Below are positions 53,969 to 61,466 of a stretch of 64,000 nucleotides of DNA, in pieces. Location of the stretch: NCBI RefSeq assembly GCF_030549525.1, contig NZ_CP130831.1, positions 1,637,501 to 1,701,500 on the forward strand, read 5' to 3'. The stretch's first letter is position 1, and every line of letters begins with the position of its first letter. The notes under the pieces are model-generated. The model had not been told where the DNA came from, did not search any database, and saw only the letters and a list, made by a program, of their open reading frames with translations. The stretch comes from Stenotrophomonas sp. 704A1 (GTDB taxonomy: Bacteria; Pseudomonadota; Gammaproteobacteria; Xanthomonadales; Xanthomonadaceae). The position numbers and the translations under genes were made by a program.

Positions 53969-53995
53969 AAAAAAAGAAGCCCCCATGAAGGGGGC
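53969..53995 (-). terminator. Intrinsic terminator after the DUF3085 gene
   Basis: On the minus strand, GCCCCC-TTCAT-GGGGGC is followed by TTCTTTTTTT. It lies 25 bp beyond the DUF3085 stop and directly before leader copy B. Confidence 0.9.
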
Positions 53996-54019
53996 CGTGA
54001 GGGGACAGTGGTATTCGCA

Positions 54020-54373
54020 CTACATCGATGGCACCACCTCCAGCGACAGGTGCGTCGTGGTGGCGGATAGCATCAGATCGTCCATGCCGCGCAGGATGCG
54101 GGCGAAGACGCCTTCCTTCGGATCGAAGAACTCGCCGAAGTCGTCGCCACCCAGCTCGGCACGCGCCAGTTCCCACCAGCCGTCAAACGGGTCGGTATCC
54201 GGGTTGCAGCCGACGGCATAGGCCAGCAGCTTCACGCGGCCATCGGGACGGCGCTCTCCCTGCTCGGCGAGGAAGTACACGCCCTGGTCCTTGGCGAGGA
54301 CGACGCGGCATTGGTTGGCAACGGCCTCGGCCAGCACGGGGCGCAGGTCGGAACCTTTGAATCGCAGTGACAT
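54020..54373 (-). CDS. DUF3085-family ICE protein
   Basis: This is a 117-aa protein with the family pattern LAKDQGVYFLAEQGERRPDG, then LAYAVGCNPDTDPFDGWWELARAELGGDDFGEFFD. No enzymatic motif is visible. It is a common small gene of clc-type ICE accessory regions. The ATG at 54373 has a GGAG site. Confidence 0.84.
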   Translation of the reverse strand: MSLRFKGSDLRPVLAEAVANQCRVVLAKDQGVYFLAEQGERRPDGRVKLLAYAVGCNPDTDPFDGWWELARAELGGDDFGEFFDPKEGVFARILRGMDDLMLSATTTHLSLEVVPSM

Positions 54374-54451
54374 GGTTGATCTCCTGAAGAAAAAGGCCCT
54401 CCACCCGAATGGATGGAAGGCCTATGGGGGCAAGTCGCCGGTAGGCTGCGG

Positions 54452-55255
54452 TCAGCCGTAGCGCCGCTTGGTTGCCTTGGCGTCGATGACGCTCACGTCG
54501 ATCAGACGCCAGTGCCCGTCGTCGATAAGCCGCTCCAGCACTTCACCGAGCATGTCGAAATACACCTCGTCGTGCCGATCGACCAGTTCGCCGTCGCGGC
54601 TCAGTTCCACCGCGTAGGTGTCGCCGCCGCGGTCGTAGAGGATCGTCACCTGGCCCTCGAACTTCGAGGTCGAAACCGAGAAGCTGATCGCCGGGGGTGT
54701 CTCGATGATCTTGGACGGCTTCGGATCGACCCAGGTGAAGTCGCGGGCACCCGCATCGACCAGCATGTGGGTGATGCGCCGGAACCCATCGGGAGCCGGC
54801 ATTTCCTCCAACTGCTGGATGAGCTGTCCCAGTTCCATGCACTGCGGCTCGGGGATGGGCAGCTTGGCAGGCGCGGAGCCGAGGATGTGCCTGGTGATGG
54901 TGTAGGGAACACCGTCCGCGGTCTTCTCGGTGATTACTTCCGGGGTGTCCGCGCGCAGGCCGTCGAAGCGGCGGCGGGCATACGGTTGGACATGCACCTT
55001 GGCGCCTTCGCTGGGAAGGGTGGTCACCAGGTGGGGGTCGAGCACCGCGAACTCGCTGGGCTTGAGCTTGACGACGATGGCGTCGTCGCTGGCCGCGACC
55101 ACCTTGCCGTCGAAGGGCTGGGGGTCGATGGCGAAGCCCAGCGTCGAGGACTGCGGCTGATCATCGAACACGCGATACTTGAACGACCGCACGTTGCGGG
55201 GCACATGGCCTGCGACAAGCGAAGGCATCATGGATTTGATGAGGGAACGGTCCAT
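54452..55255 (-). CDS. Conserved ICE hypothetical protein, 267 aa
   Basis: This soluble protein has no recognised domain. The N-terminal half has a beta-barrel-like run (GKVVAASDDAIVVKLKPSEFAVLDP), and the C-terminal half alternates strands and helices (FEGQVTILYDRGGDTYAVELSRDG). An AAGGAGATTCCC site precedes the ATG at 55255. The leader (55256-55539) contains hairpin copy C after an intrinsic terminator. Confidence 0.75.
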   Translation of the reverse strand: MDRSLIKSMMPSLVAGHVPRNVRSFKYRVFDDQPQSSTLGFAIDPQPFDGKVVAASDDAIVVKLKPSEFAVLDPHLVTTLPSEGAKVHVQPYARRRFDGLRADTPEVITEKTADGVPYTITRHILGSAPAKLPIPEPQCMELGQLIQQLEEMPAPDGFRRITHMLVDAGARDFTWVDPKPSKIIETPPAISFSVSTSKFEGQVTILYDRGGDTYAVELSRDGELVDRHDEVYFDMLGEVLERLIDDGHWRLIDVSVIDAKATKRRYG

Positions 55256-55355
55256 GGGAATCTCCTTGAGGAAGAACAAGGGATTCCCCGCCCGCAAGGG
55301 AGAGGTCCCTTGTGGGTGGATGGACGCGGTGCGTCCGTAGGAAGAAACAACCAGC

Positions 55356-55430
55356 GCGGTTTCCCGTGCTTGCAGCCTCGAAGGTCTCGGCTGCCTGGGC
55401 ATGTGTCGGCAACGCCGACGAACATGGGGG
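55356..55430 (-). promoter_or_regulatory. Three-hairpin leader element, copy C
   Basis: The stems GCAGCC/GGCTGC (55372-55394) and GTCGGC-AAC-GCCGAC (55405-55419) are flanked by CATG at 55400 and 55423. CATGGGGGCA follows, as in copy B. The third hairpin is weak here. It lies 101-175 nt upstream of the 55255 start. Confidence 0.72.
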
Positions 55431-55508
55431 CAAGGATGGCCCTGGGCCGGGCTACCCGCCCGCATGAAACGGCACTGCGCCGCACCCGGTTTCCCGCGCT
55501 GGGGACAA

Positions 55509-55532
55509 GAAAAAGGCCCCTCGAAAGGGGCT
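55509..55532 (-). terminator. Intrinsic terminator after the 55540 gene
   Basis: On the minus strand, AGCCCC-TTTCGA-GGGGC is followed by CTTTTTC. It is 8 bp from the stop codon and directly before leader copy C. Confidence 0.86.
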
Positions 55533-55539
55533 GGTTGGA

Positions 55540-55818
55540 TCAGGCTTGGTACACGAAGTAGTGTTCGCGCTGACGCGGGAAGAACACATGCTTCCACGTG
55601 TCGCCGCCGGTGTTGCCACCGTCGAAGACGACCATCTCGTAGTCGTCAATGTCGGTGTCCACCAAGTCGGCGCCGGCGATATGGCGCATGTGCAGCGTGC
55701 CGTGCGTGCGCTCGAATACCAGGATCTGGCCGATGGCGTCGTCCTGGCTCATGGCGTTGACGCAGGCTCCGAGCTGGTGCTCGAAGTCCGGTGCGCGCGA
55801 AATGAGGTTGGGGAACAT
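55540..55818 (-). CDS. Conserved ICE hypothetical protein, 92 aa
   Basis: This small soluble protein begins MFPNLISRAPDFEHQLGACVNAM and contains a compact beta domain (ILVFERTHGTLHMRHIAG ... YEMVVFDGGNTG ... HYFVYQA). No family is recognised. An AGGAGC-like site precedes the ATG. Confidence 0.7.
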   Translation of the reverse strand: MFPNLISRAPDFEHQLGACVNAMSQDDAIGQILVFERTHGTLHMRHIAGADLVDTDIDDYEMVVFDGGNTGGDTWKHVFFPRQREHYFVYQA

Positions 55819-55912
55819 GAGGTTGCTCCTATGAAAATGGACCAGCCCGACTCTTGGGGGAGACGGGCTGGCATGAGGGGACAAAGAGGAAGACCCGCGT
55901 GTCGCGCGGCTG

Positions 55913-56650
55913 CTAGCCCTCGGCCAGCGGCAGGCCCAGCAACGCGGGTGCGTCTGCATCGAGGATGAGGATGCGCACATCGGCCTGGCCAGCCAGTTCA
56001 AGGATGTTCGCCAGGTCGTCCGGCATGCCCTTGTTCCGGTGCTCCTGTCGAAGCTGCTCGGCGGTGATGCCCTCGGCGTGCTCCAGGTTCTGGTCCGTCC
56101 AGGGCGTGGAAATCAGCTTGACGCCGATCGCCGGGCTGTACGGCACACGGAAGGCGATGAACAACATGGCCTCCGGCGTGGCGATGTCCGCCAGGCCGGC
56201 GAGGTAGTGCCAGCTATCGACCGTGATGTGCTCACGGCTGATTTCCCAGCACCGGCTGTAGTAGCCGGTCTCGAAACTCAGGCGCTGCATCGCTTCCCGC
56301 GCGGCCTCGGCCGAATAGGCGTCACCGACGTGGACTGGGCGGCCGTCGAAGTCCTCGCCATGGATGGCATAGACCACGGCACCGATCACACCTTCGCCGC
56401 TGACGCCTTCACCGGCATCGCATTCGGCCAGTACCTCGGCGTTCACGGCTTCGCGGCCATCGCTGACCACGGCGAAATCGTTGGCGACGATGCAGGACGA
56501 TGAAACCAGTTCCTCGTCGGAGAGGTGTTGCTGGCTCGCGTGGATGTTGCGCCAGACATGCGGGCTTCCGTCCTCGTAGCTGATGCACAGCGTGCGGACG
56601 ATTTTCAGATTCCAGTAGCCACGGTGAAAGGGATTGGGTTTCTGGGACAT
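55913..56650 (-). CDS. Conserved ICE hypothetical protein, 245 aa (DUF5983-like)
   Basis: The product begins MSQKPNPFHRGYWNLKIVRTLCISYEDGSPHVWRN and contains LSFETGYYSRCWEISREHI. I recall similar proteins annotated as DUF5983, without function. There is no signal peptide or membrane segment. The start at 56650 follows a GGAG site. Confidence 0.72.
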   Translation of the reverse strand: MSQKPNPFHRGYWNLKIVRTLCISYEDGSPHVWRNIHASQQHLSDEELVSSSCIVANDFAVVSDGREAVNAEVLAECDAGEGVSGEGVIGAVVYAIHGEDFDGRPVHVGDAYSAEAAREAMQRLSFETGYYSRCWEISREHITVDSWHYLAGLADIATPEAMLFIAFRVPYSPAIGVKLISTPWTDQNLEHAEGITAEQLRQEHRNKGMPDDLANILELAGQADVRILILDADAPALLGLPLAEG

Positions 56651-56730
56651 TGGGAACTCTCCAGATTGAATAATGGAGCCAATTCCCGCCACCGGGAATT
56701 GGACCCGGTGGGTTGAAAATGGAAAATGCG

Positions 56731-57417
56731 TCAGGCGGCGCTGATCGTTGGCATCTGGGCCAGTCGGTCGGCGACGCGACGGCGCACATTCAGGCGGAAC
56801 TGCTCGTCGTTGATGCCTGCGAGCAGGTTGGCGGCCTCCAGCGCGATCAATGCCGAGGCCTCTTCGATGTCGGCGGACAGGATCGTCTTGCGCAGTTGGT
56901 CGCCGAGTTGGAGCGCCTGCGAGGACGTTCTGAAGACCTGGACCTCGCGGCTCAGGTAGCAGCCGTTGCCGCCGAACTCGAACAGCCTCGGCCTGCTGCA
57001 ATGCCAGCAGCCTTCGAACTGGATGGCGGTCAGGCGATGGCCGTCATCGAAGCAGGAAGCGATCAGAAGCAAGGCTTCCAGGTCGGCGCTGTCCTCGAAC
57101 TTGTGGTGCTCGATCAGGTTCTCCAGCTCCGCGTCCTGCTCGGCACCGAAGTGCGCGGCCAGCCGTTCGAGCAGAGGTGGAATCGACAACTCTTCGTCGT
57201 CGGGCATGGGGATGCCGAGTTGTGCGGCCAGGTCTTCCAGGCCGTCCAGCACATCCGTCCAGCGCGGATCATTGGTCTCGGCGATCTGGGCGATGTAGGC
57301 CTGCCCGTTGCCGGGATGGCCTTCGTTCAGCGCGAAGGCGCCGAACAGCGCCTTGATGACGGGGGTGACACGCTCCAGCACGAGAACGCCCGTGCCTTCG
57401 TAGTAGTTGTTCGCCAT
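56731..57417 (-). CDS. Conserved ICE hypothetical protein, 228 aa
   Basis: This mostly helical acidic protein has a central CWHCSRPRLFEFGGNGCYLSREV segment that could bind a metal (three Cys). No family is recognised. The ATG at 57417 follows AAGGAG. It lies in the train of small ICE genes between the methyltransferase genes. Confidence 0.7.
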   Translation of the reverse strand: MANNYYEGTGVLVLERVTPVIKALFGAFALNEGHPGNGQAYIAQIAETNDPRWTDVLDGLEDLAAQLGIPMPDDEELSIPPLLERLAAHFGAEQDAELENLIEHHKFEDSADLEALLLIASCFDDGHRLTAIQFEGCWHCSRPRLFEFGGNGCYLSREVQVFRTSSQALQLGDQLRKTILSADIEEASALIALEAANLLAGINDEQFRLNVRRRVADRLAQMPTISAA

Positions 57418-57560
57418 GGTGGCTCCTTTCGAGAAAGCGGAGCCAGCCCATGCGGACGATGGCATCCGCAGGGTGATGGAGAAGAAATTGAGGGACATGG
57501 CCTTTTGGGCGCATGTCCCTCTCGGGGGGAACGAAAGACAGTGGTGTGCCGGAGACCGGC

Positions 57561-57953
57561 TCACCAACCGTTGTAGTTCACGAGCAGGTCGGCGATGACC
57601 TTGCGGCGTTGCAGGTCGAGACCGTCGAAGTCCGACAGCCCGTGGAAGTGGCAGCGCTTGAGCATGGCACCGCCCTCACGCGCGTTGTAGAAGCTGACCA
57701 TGGCAGACAGGAACATGCGTTCGCCGCTGCTCAGGACGCCGAGGGCGTCGTTGAGCCGCAGCATGTTGGGACGCAGATCCCACTTGCTCTTGGCCTGGTT
57801 CAGACCTTCACGGGTGCCGTCGCCGAACCACTCGGGGCCAGCAATCTCGACGCCACGCTTCCATGCCTCGAAAAAGGCTTGAGGCGCGGCGGCGAAATGC
57901 TGTTCTTCCCGCATGATCTGATCGACGACTTCCCGCGGCAGTAGCTGGTTCAT
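57561..57953 (-). CDS. Conserved ICE hypothetical protein, 130 aa
   Basis: This helical protein (MNQLLPREVVDQIMREEQHFAAAPQAFFEAWKRG ...) ends in HFHGLSDFDGLDLQRRKVIADLLVNYNGW. No domain is recognised. The start at 57953 is preceded by GGAGGAAT. Confidence 0.7.
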   Translation of the reverse strand: MNQLLPREVVDQIMREEQHFAAAPQAFFEAWKRGVEIAGPEWFGDGTREGLNQAKSKWDLRPNMLRLNDALGVLSSGERMFLSAMVSFYNAREGGAMLKRCHFHGLSDFDGLDLQRRKVIADLLVNYNGW

Positions 57954-57975
57954 GACGTGATTCCTCCAGTTTGGA

Positions 57976-58200
57976 TCAAGGAACGGCGAGCTGGGACCAG
58001 CCGCCTCTTTCGAGGGCACGTTGAGCCGCGGCATAGCTGCGGAAGTACTCGCGGGATTCCCGCGAAACGGGGCCTTCGGTATCGCGCGTGCCGATGTAGT
58101 GGCCGGCGGCGCTTTGCAGGACTTCGAGCGGCAGGAACTTGCCGCAGTAGGTCGAGGCCAATTGCCCGAAGGTTTGGCCGAAAGAGGCTTGCTGGGACAT
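57976..58200 (-). CDS. Conserved ICE hypothetical protein, 74 aa
   Basis: This small helical protein (MSQQASFGQTFGQLASTYCGKFLPLEVLQ ...) has no known domain. It is 22 bp from the 57561 gene and co-transcribed with it. Its leader (58201-58530) holds hairpin copy D and an intrinsic terminator and otherwise no gene. Confidence 0.68.
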   Translation of the reverse strand: MSQQASFGQTFGQLASTYCGKFLPLEVLQSAAGHYIGTRDTEGPVSRESREYFRSYAAAQRALERGGWSQLAVP

Positions 58201-58330
58201 GGATAGGCTCCTTGGAAAAGCGGGGCCTCGTCCCTCACGGGATGGCGGCTCCCGCACGCGGTTGATAAAAGGCATCGACGTCACGAGGACGCGCGTCCGC
58301 AGACTTGATGCGATGCGGACTGGTGGGTAA

Positions 58331-58400
58331 CGCGGGAGAGACCCGCGACAGCCTAAAACCCTGGCTGCTGGCATGTGCTGACGAATCAGCGAACATGCGG
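58331..58400 (-). promoter_or_regulatory. Three-hairpin leader element, copy D
   Basis: The stems are CGCGGG/CCCGCG (58331-58347), CAGCC/GGCTG (58349-58367) and GCTGA-CGAA-TCAGC (58377-58390). CATG at 58372 and 58394 brackets the last. It lies 131-200 nt upstream of the 58200 start. The rest of the 58201-58530 gap holds CGCGGTTGATAA near 58256 and an intrinsic terminator. Confidence 0.75.
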
Positions 58401-58473
58401 GCAGCTTCGTGCGCGGACCGCGCTGCGTCAGTTGGAAAATGGCATCCAGCCCAGACCCGATTGATGGGGACCG

Positions 58474-58505
58474 AAAGAAAGAAGCCCCGCATCGAGTGCG
58501 GGGCT
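58474..58505 (-). terminator. Intrinsic terminator after the 58531 gene
   Basis: On the minus strand, a 9-bp stem AGCCCCGCA-CTCGA-TGCGGGGCT is followed by TCTTTCTTT. It lies 26 bp past the stop codon and before leader copy D. Confidence 0.9.
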
Positions 58506-58530
58506 GTCAGGAGGGTGCGGTGACGCTGGG

Positions 58531-59088
58531 TCAGTCGGGCTTGTCGCCCAGGACATACTGCTTCCACAAATCGAATGCCTGCTCGGGTGGAAGCTCGGCC
58601 AGGATGACGATGGGCTGGGCCTGCCGGGCGCGCAGCGAAGCGAAGTACGCCTTCCGGTCGGCGATGGCCTTGAGCTTGATGCCCTTGATAAACAGCAGTT
58701 TGCCTTCCTTGATGAACAGCACCTTGTTGCCGATGTCGCGGTTGAATGCGGCTCGCACCTTGCGTTCCGCGTGCATGGCGTCGGCCAGCTCATCGACCAG
58801 GAAGTCGAGCGTCATGTCGATGTAGTGAGGGTCTTCACTCTCGTGGCCGAGGTCAAGCGGCGCAGGCGGCAGGCCCTTGGCGAAGGCTTCGGCCTGCGCC
58901 AGTAGCCCCGCCTTGCCGTTGAGCGCGTGGAGGAACGTCGAGCCACCGTGGCCGTCGTTGCGGGCCTCGGCGATGGGAGTACCGTCGAACACGACGGTTG
59001 CGTTGAAGCACAGTGTTTCCTCGCTGGCGAAGTCGGCCACCTTGAGGTTCTTCAGCGTAATGCGGTCTTGCTTGGTGATGTTGTCCAT
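58531..59088 (-). CDS. Conserved ICE hypothetical protein, 185 aa
   Basis: This soluble protein begins MDNITKQDRITLKNLKVADFASEETLCFNATVVFDG and continues with HGGSTFLHALNG and a helical C-terminal half. No family is recognised. The start at 59088 is followed by a well-formed domain. Leader copy E lies 142-203 nt upstream. Confidence 0.7.
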   Translation of the reverse strand: MDNITKQDRITLKNLKVADFASEETLCFNATVVFDGTPIAEARNDGHGGSTFLHALNGKAGLLAQAEAFAKGLPPAPLDLGHESEDPHYIDMTLDFLVDELADAMHAERKVRAAFNRDIGNKVLFIKEGKLLFIKGIKLKAIADRKAYFASLRARQAQPIVILAELPPEQAFDLWKQYVLGDKPD

Positions 59089-59229
59089 GGGGAAGTCCTG
59101 AGATCGACCGGGCGGCGACATGCTCCTGACGGGACGTGGCGGCCATCCCGTGGGTTGGAGAAATGAGGCATCGATGCCCAGTGGGCAGCGTTCGCCGGTG
59201 AGATGCCGAGGCGAACTGGCGGGTGGCGT

Positions 59230-59291
59230 GGGTGAAACCCGCGGCAGCCTTGACACCCTGGCTACGGGCTGTTGCCGAACCATCGGCAATG
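59230..59291 (-). promoter_or_regulatory. Three-hairpin leader element, copy E
   Basis: The elements are GGGT-GAA-ACCC (59230-59240), a weak CAGCC/GGCTA pair (59245-59264) and TTGCCGA-ACCA-TCGGCAA (59272-59289). The CATG bracket has decayed. It lies between the cytosine methyltransferase gene and the 58531 gene. Confidence 0.6.
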
Positions 59292-59331
59292 CAAGAGGGA
59301 GAATGGAGTGGCCCGCAGGCTGCGTCGCCGA

Positions 59332-60929
59332 TCAATCCGAAGCGGTCGAGCCCGTCTTGTGCAGGTACTGCACCAGGCGCTGGCCCAGCCACGCCATGCA
59401 CGGGACGGCCATGGAGTTGCCGATCGCCTTGTAGCGCGGAGCATCTGCAGCGGGCTTGCCGCGGTACGGGATCAGCGTGTAGTCGTCGGGCATGCCTTGC
59501 AGCCGCTCGCACTCCACGGGCATCAGCCGCCGCACCCGCCAATGCGACCAGTCGCCGGGGCCAGGGTCGTTCCAGTCGTAGCGGAAATGCGCCTCGAAGT
59601 CGGGAGCCAGGACATAGGGCTTGTCCGCGCCGCCGCCGCTGGTGCGCAGTGCGCCCGCTACGCTGCCGCCCAGCTCGGCGGCAAGACCCTGCTCGCGGCC
59701 GTGCAGAGACACGCAGGCCACCATAGGTACGCCGTAGCCCGGCTTGCCGTTGGACAGCACGGTGCAAGCGACCTGGCCATGGCCCGACTCGAAGCGCACT
59801 TCACCGCGGTTGTTCTGCGCGAACGCGATGGCGGGCACGACCCCGGCGTTCGCATGGCTGTTGCAATGGCCGCCAGCGCGCAACGTCGGTGTCAGGTCGA
59901 GCGTGGCATCGGCGCCGCTGCCCTGCGCGATGAAGGCGATGATCGGAACACCCTTGCCGGTGCCGTCCTCGCTGCTGCCCTTGCCGTTGTTGGCGGTGTC
60001 GAGGGTGTGGCTGATGTTGCCTGCGACGGATTGCACCAAGTAGGTCTCGGTGCAGATGTCGTGCTTCGGGCCGCCAGCCATCAAACTGGCTGCAAGATCG
60101 GTCGGGCCACGCCCATTGCTGAACCCAAACGTCGTCGTGACCTTGCCGCAGGGCTGCTTCAGTCCTGCATATCCGTCTGCTGGGTCAACACTAGGTTCAG
60201 CAGTGCAGGCAGCTTCTTGCCACGGCGCGCTGCCCGCACAAGAATCCCCGAGCAGGCCTGCGCGCTCAAAAAGTACTTCTGCGGGATCGAGGTCATCTCC
60301 ACCACTTGCCACAAGAAACACACGCTTGCGGCGTTGGGCGACACCGAAATATTGAGCATCGAGCACGCGCCAGGCGATGCGGCGGCGGGGTCCAGACACA
60401 CAACCAGCGTACGCCCATTTTTCCCCTGGCGGCTGGAGCGCACGGCTTTCTCCGGCCAGTGCGCCCAGGAAATGCCCGAAGGCATTGCTGCGGTCGTTGA
60501 GTACGCCTGGGACGTTTTCCCAGACGAGCGTGGCCGCCGGGCGGCTGTCTTGTTGGCGGGTTTGGTCGATGGCATTGGCAAGCTCCACATAGGCAAGGGA
60601 AAGGGCACCGCGCGGGTCATCCAGCCCGCGACGGCTACCTGCAACGCTGAACGACTGGCACGGCGTGCCGCCGACCAGGATGTCGGGCGCTGGCACAGTG
60701 CCGGCACGCACCTGGCGGGCGATCGCGGTCATGTCGCCCAGATTGGGCACGCGGGGTAACGGTGGGCGAGCACGGCGCTCGGGAACGGCTCGATCTCGGC
60801 GAACCATGCGGCTTCGAGGCCGAGAGGTTGCCAGGCGAGGCTCACGGCCTCAATGCCGCTGCACACGCTGCCGTACAGCAGTGGCGCGGTTTGGGGCACA
60901 CCGCGTGGGGGGCGAGGTTGCGGGTTCAT
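59332..60929 (-). pseudogene. Cytosine-5 DNA methyltransferase, single-base frameshift
   Basis: The product would methylate cytosine C5. The N-terminal part (start ATG at 60929) reads GSVCSGIEAVSLAW to HRYP. At about 60751-60756 the frame shifts by one missing base, and the rest continues in the other frame as VPNLGDMTAIA, GGTPCQSFSVAG (catalytic Cys), WENVPGVLND and a C-terminal conserved domain ending near 59332. Either this is a real knock-out or a sequencing error in CCCCGCG. A downstream start could still give a C-terminal fragment, but without the SAM-binding N-terminus it should be inactive. Confidence 0.82.
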
Positions 60930-61466
60930 GTCGGGTCTCCTGTTTGTGTGGCCTTGGACTGTGTGGCCGGGCCGGGACGTTGATCGGCAGGAGAAAGGCG
61001 CCGAAGGCCCAGTGGCCTCCGGCTCGGGATGACAGAACCACCCGTGGGCTGTTGCAGGCCCGGTTGTCGCTAGAACCGGCTGCTCATCAAGCAATCGCAC
61101 CCGGCGCATGTCGTGGTTGGCGCCGGCATCTTCTGGCGCACATCCGCGCACAAAAGGAGCCCAGTTTTTCGCCGTTGGGCACGGCATCGAATACCGCTGA
61201 CCACGAAGGGTCTCCGGGTGGCTCGCAGGCGGGCAAGCCATCGGGGGACCCTTCGCAGAAGCGGAAAAATGCAGATCAGTAGAACGCGCCGGGAAACCCC
61301 GGACATGGTTCGTGGAGAAGCTACCTTCAGGTCCCGCGGCCGGGGACGGCCGGGCGGGACGCGCACACGGACAAGAGAAGGCGTTGCGCGCTGGGCGTCC
61401 CGCAGGGCGTGCGGGACATGGGCCACGCCGCCGATGGCGGACACGGCTCTCGGGGAACGGGGTCGG
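60930..61466. other. Long intergenic region upstream of the cytosine methyltransferase gene
   Basis: No gene is credible in these 537 bp. CCGGTT/AACCGG (61060-61079), with GCATG and GGCAT further on (around 61107-61133), may be a decayed sixth copy of the three-hairpin element. CGAAGGGTC and GACCCTTCG (around 61204-61256) are 9-bp arms with a long loop, followed on the plus strand by AAAAATG. The region closest to topB is G+C-rich and otherwise plain. Confidence 0.5.

Noticed and set aside
53659..53970. Upstream in-frame extension of the STY4534-type gene
   Set aside because: It would read through leader copy B and an intrinsic terminator lies just upstream; the ATG at 53658 has a good ribosome-binding site and begins the conserved domain.
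48390..60930. Possible CRISPR array from the recurring hairpins
   Set aside because: Repeats are not uniform in sequence or spacing and lie only in gene gaps; no cas genes are present.
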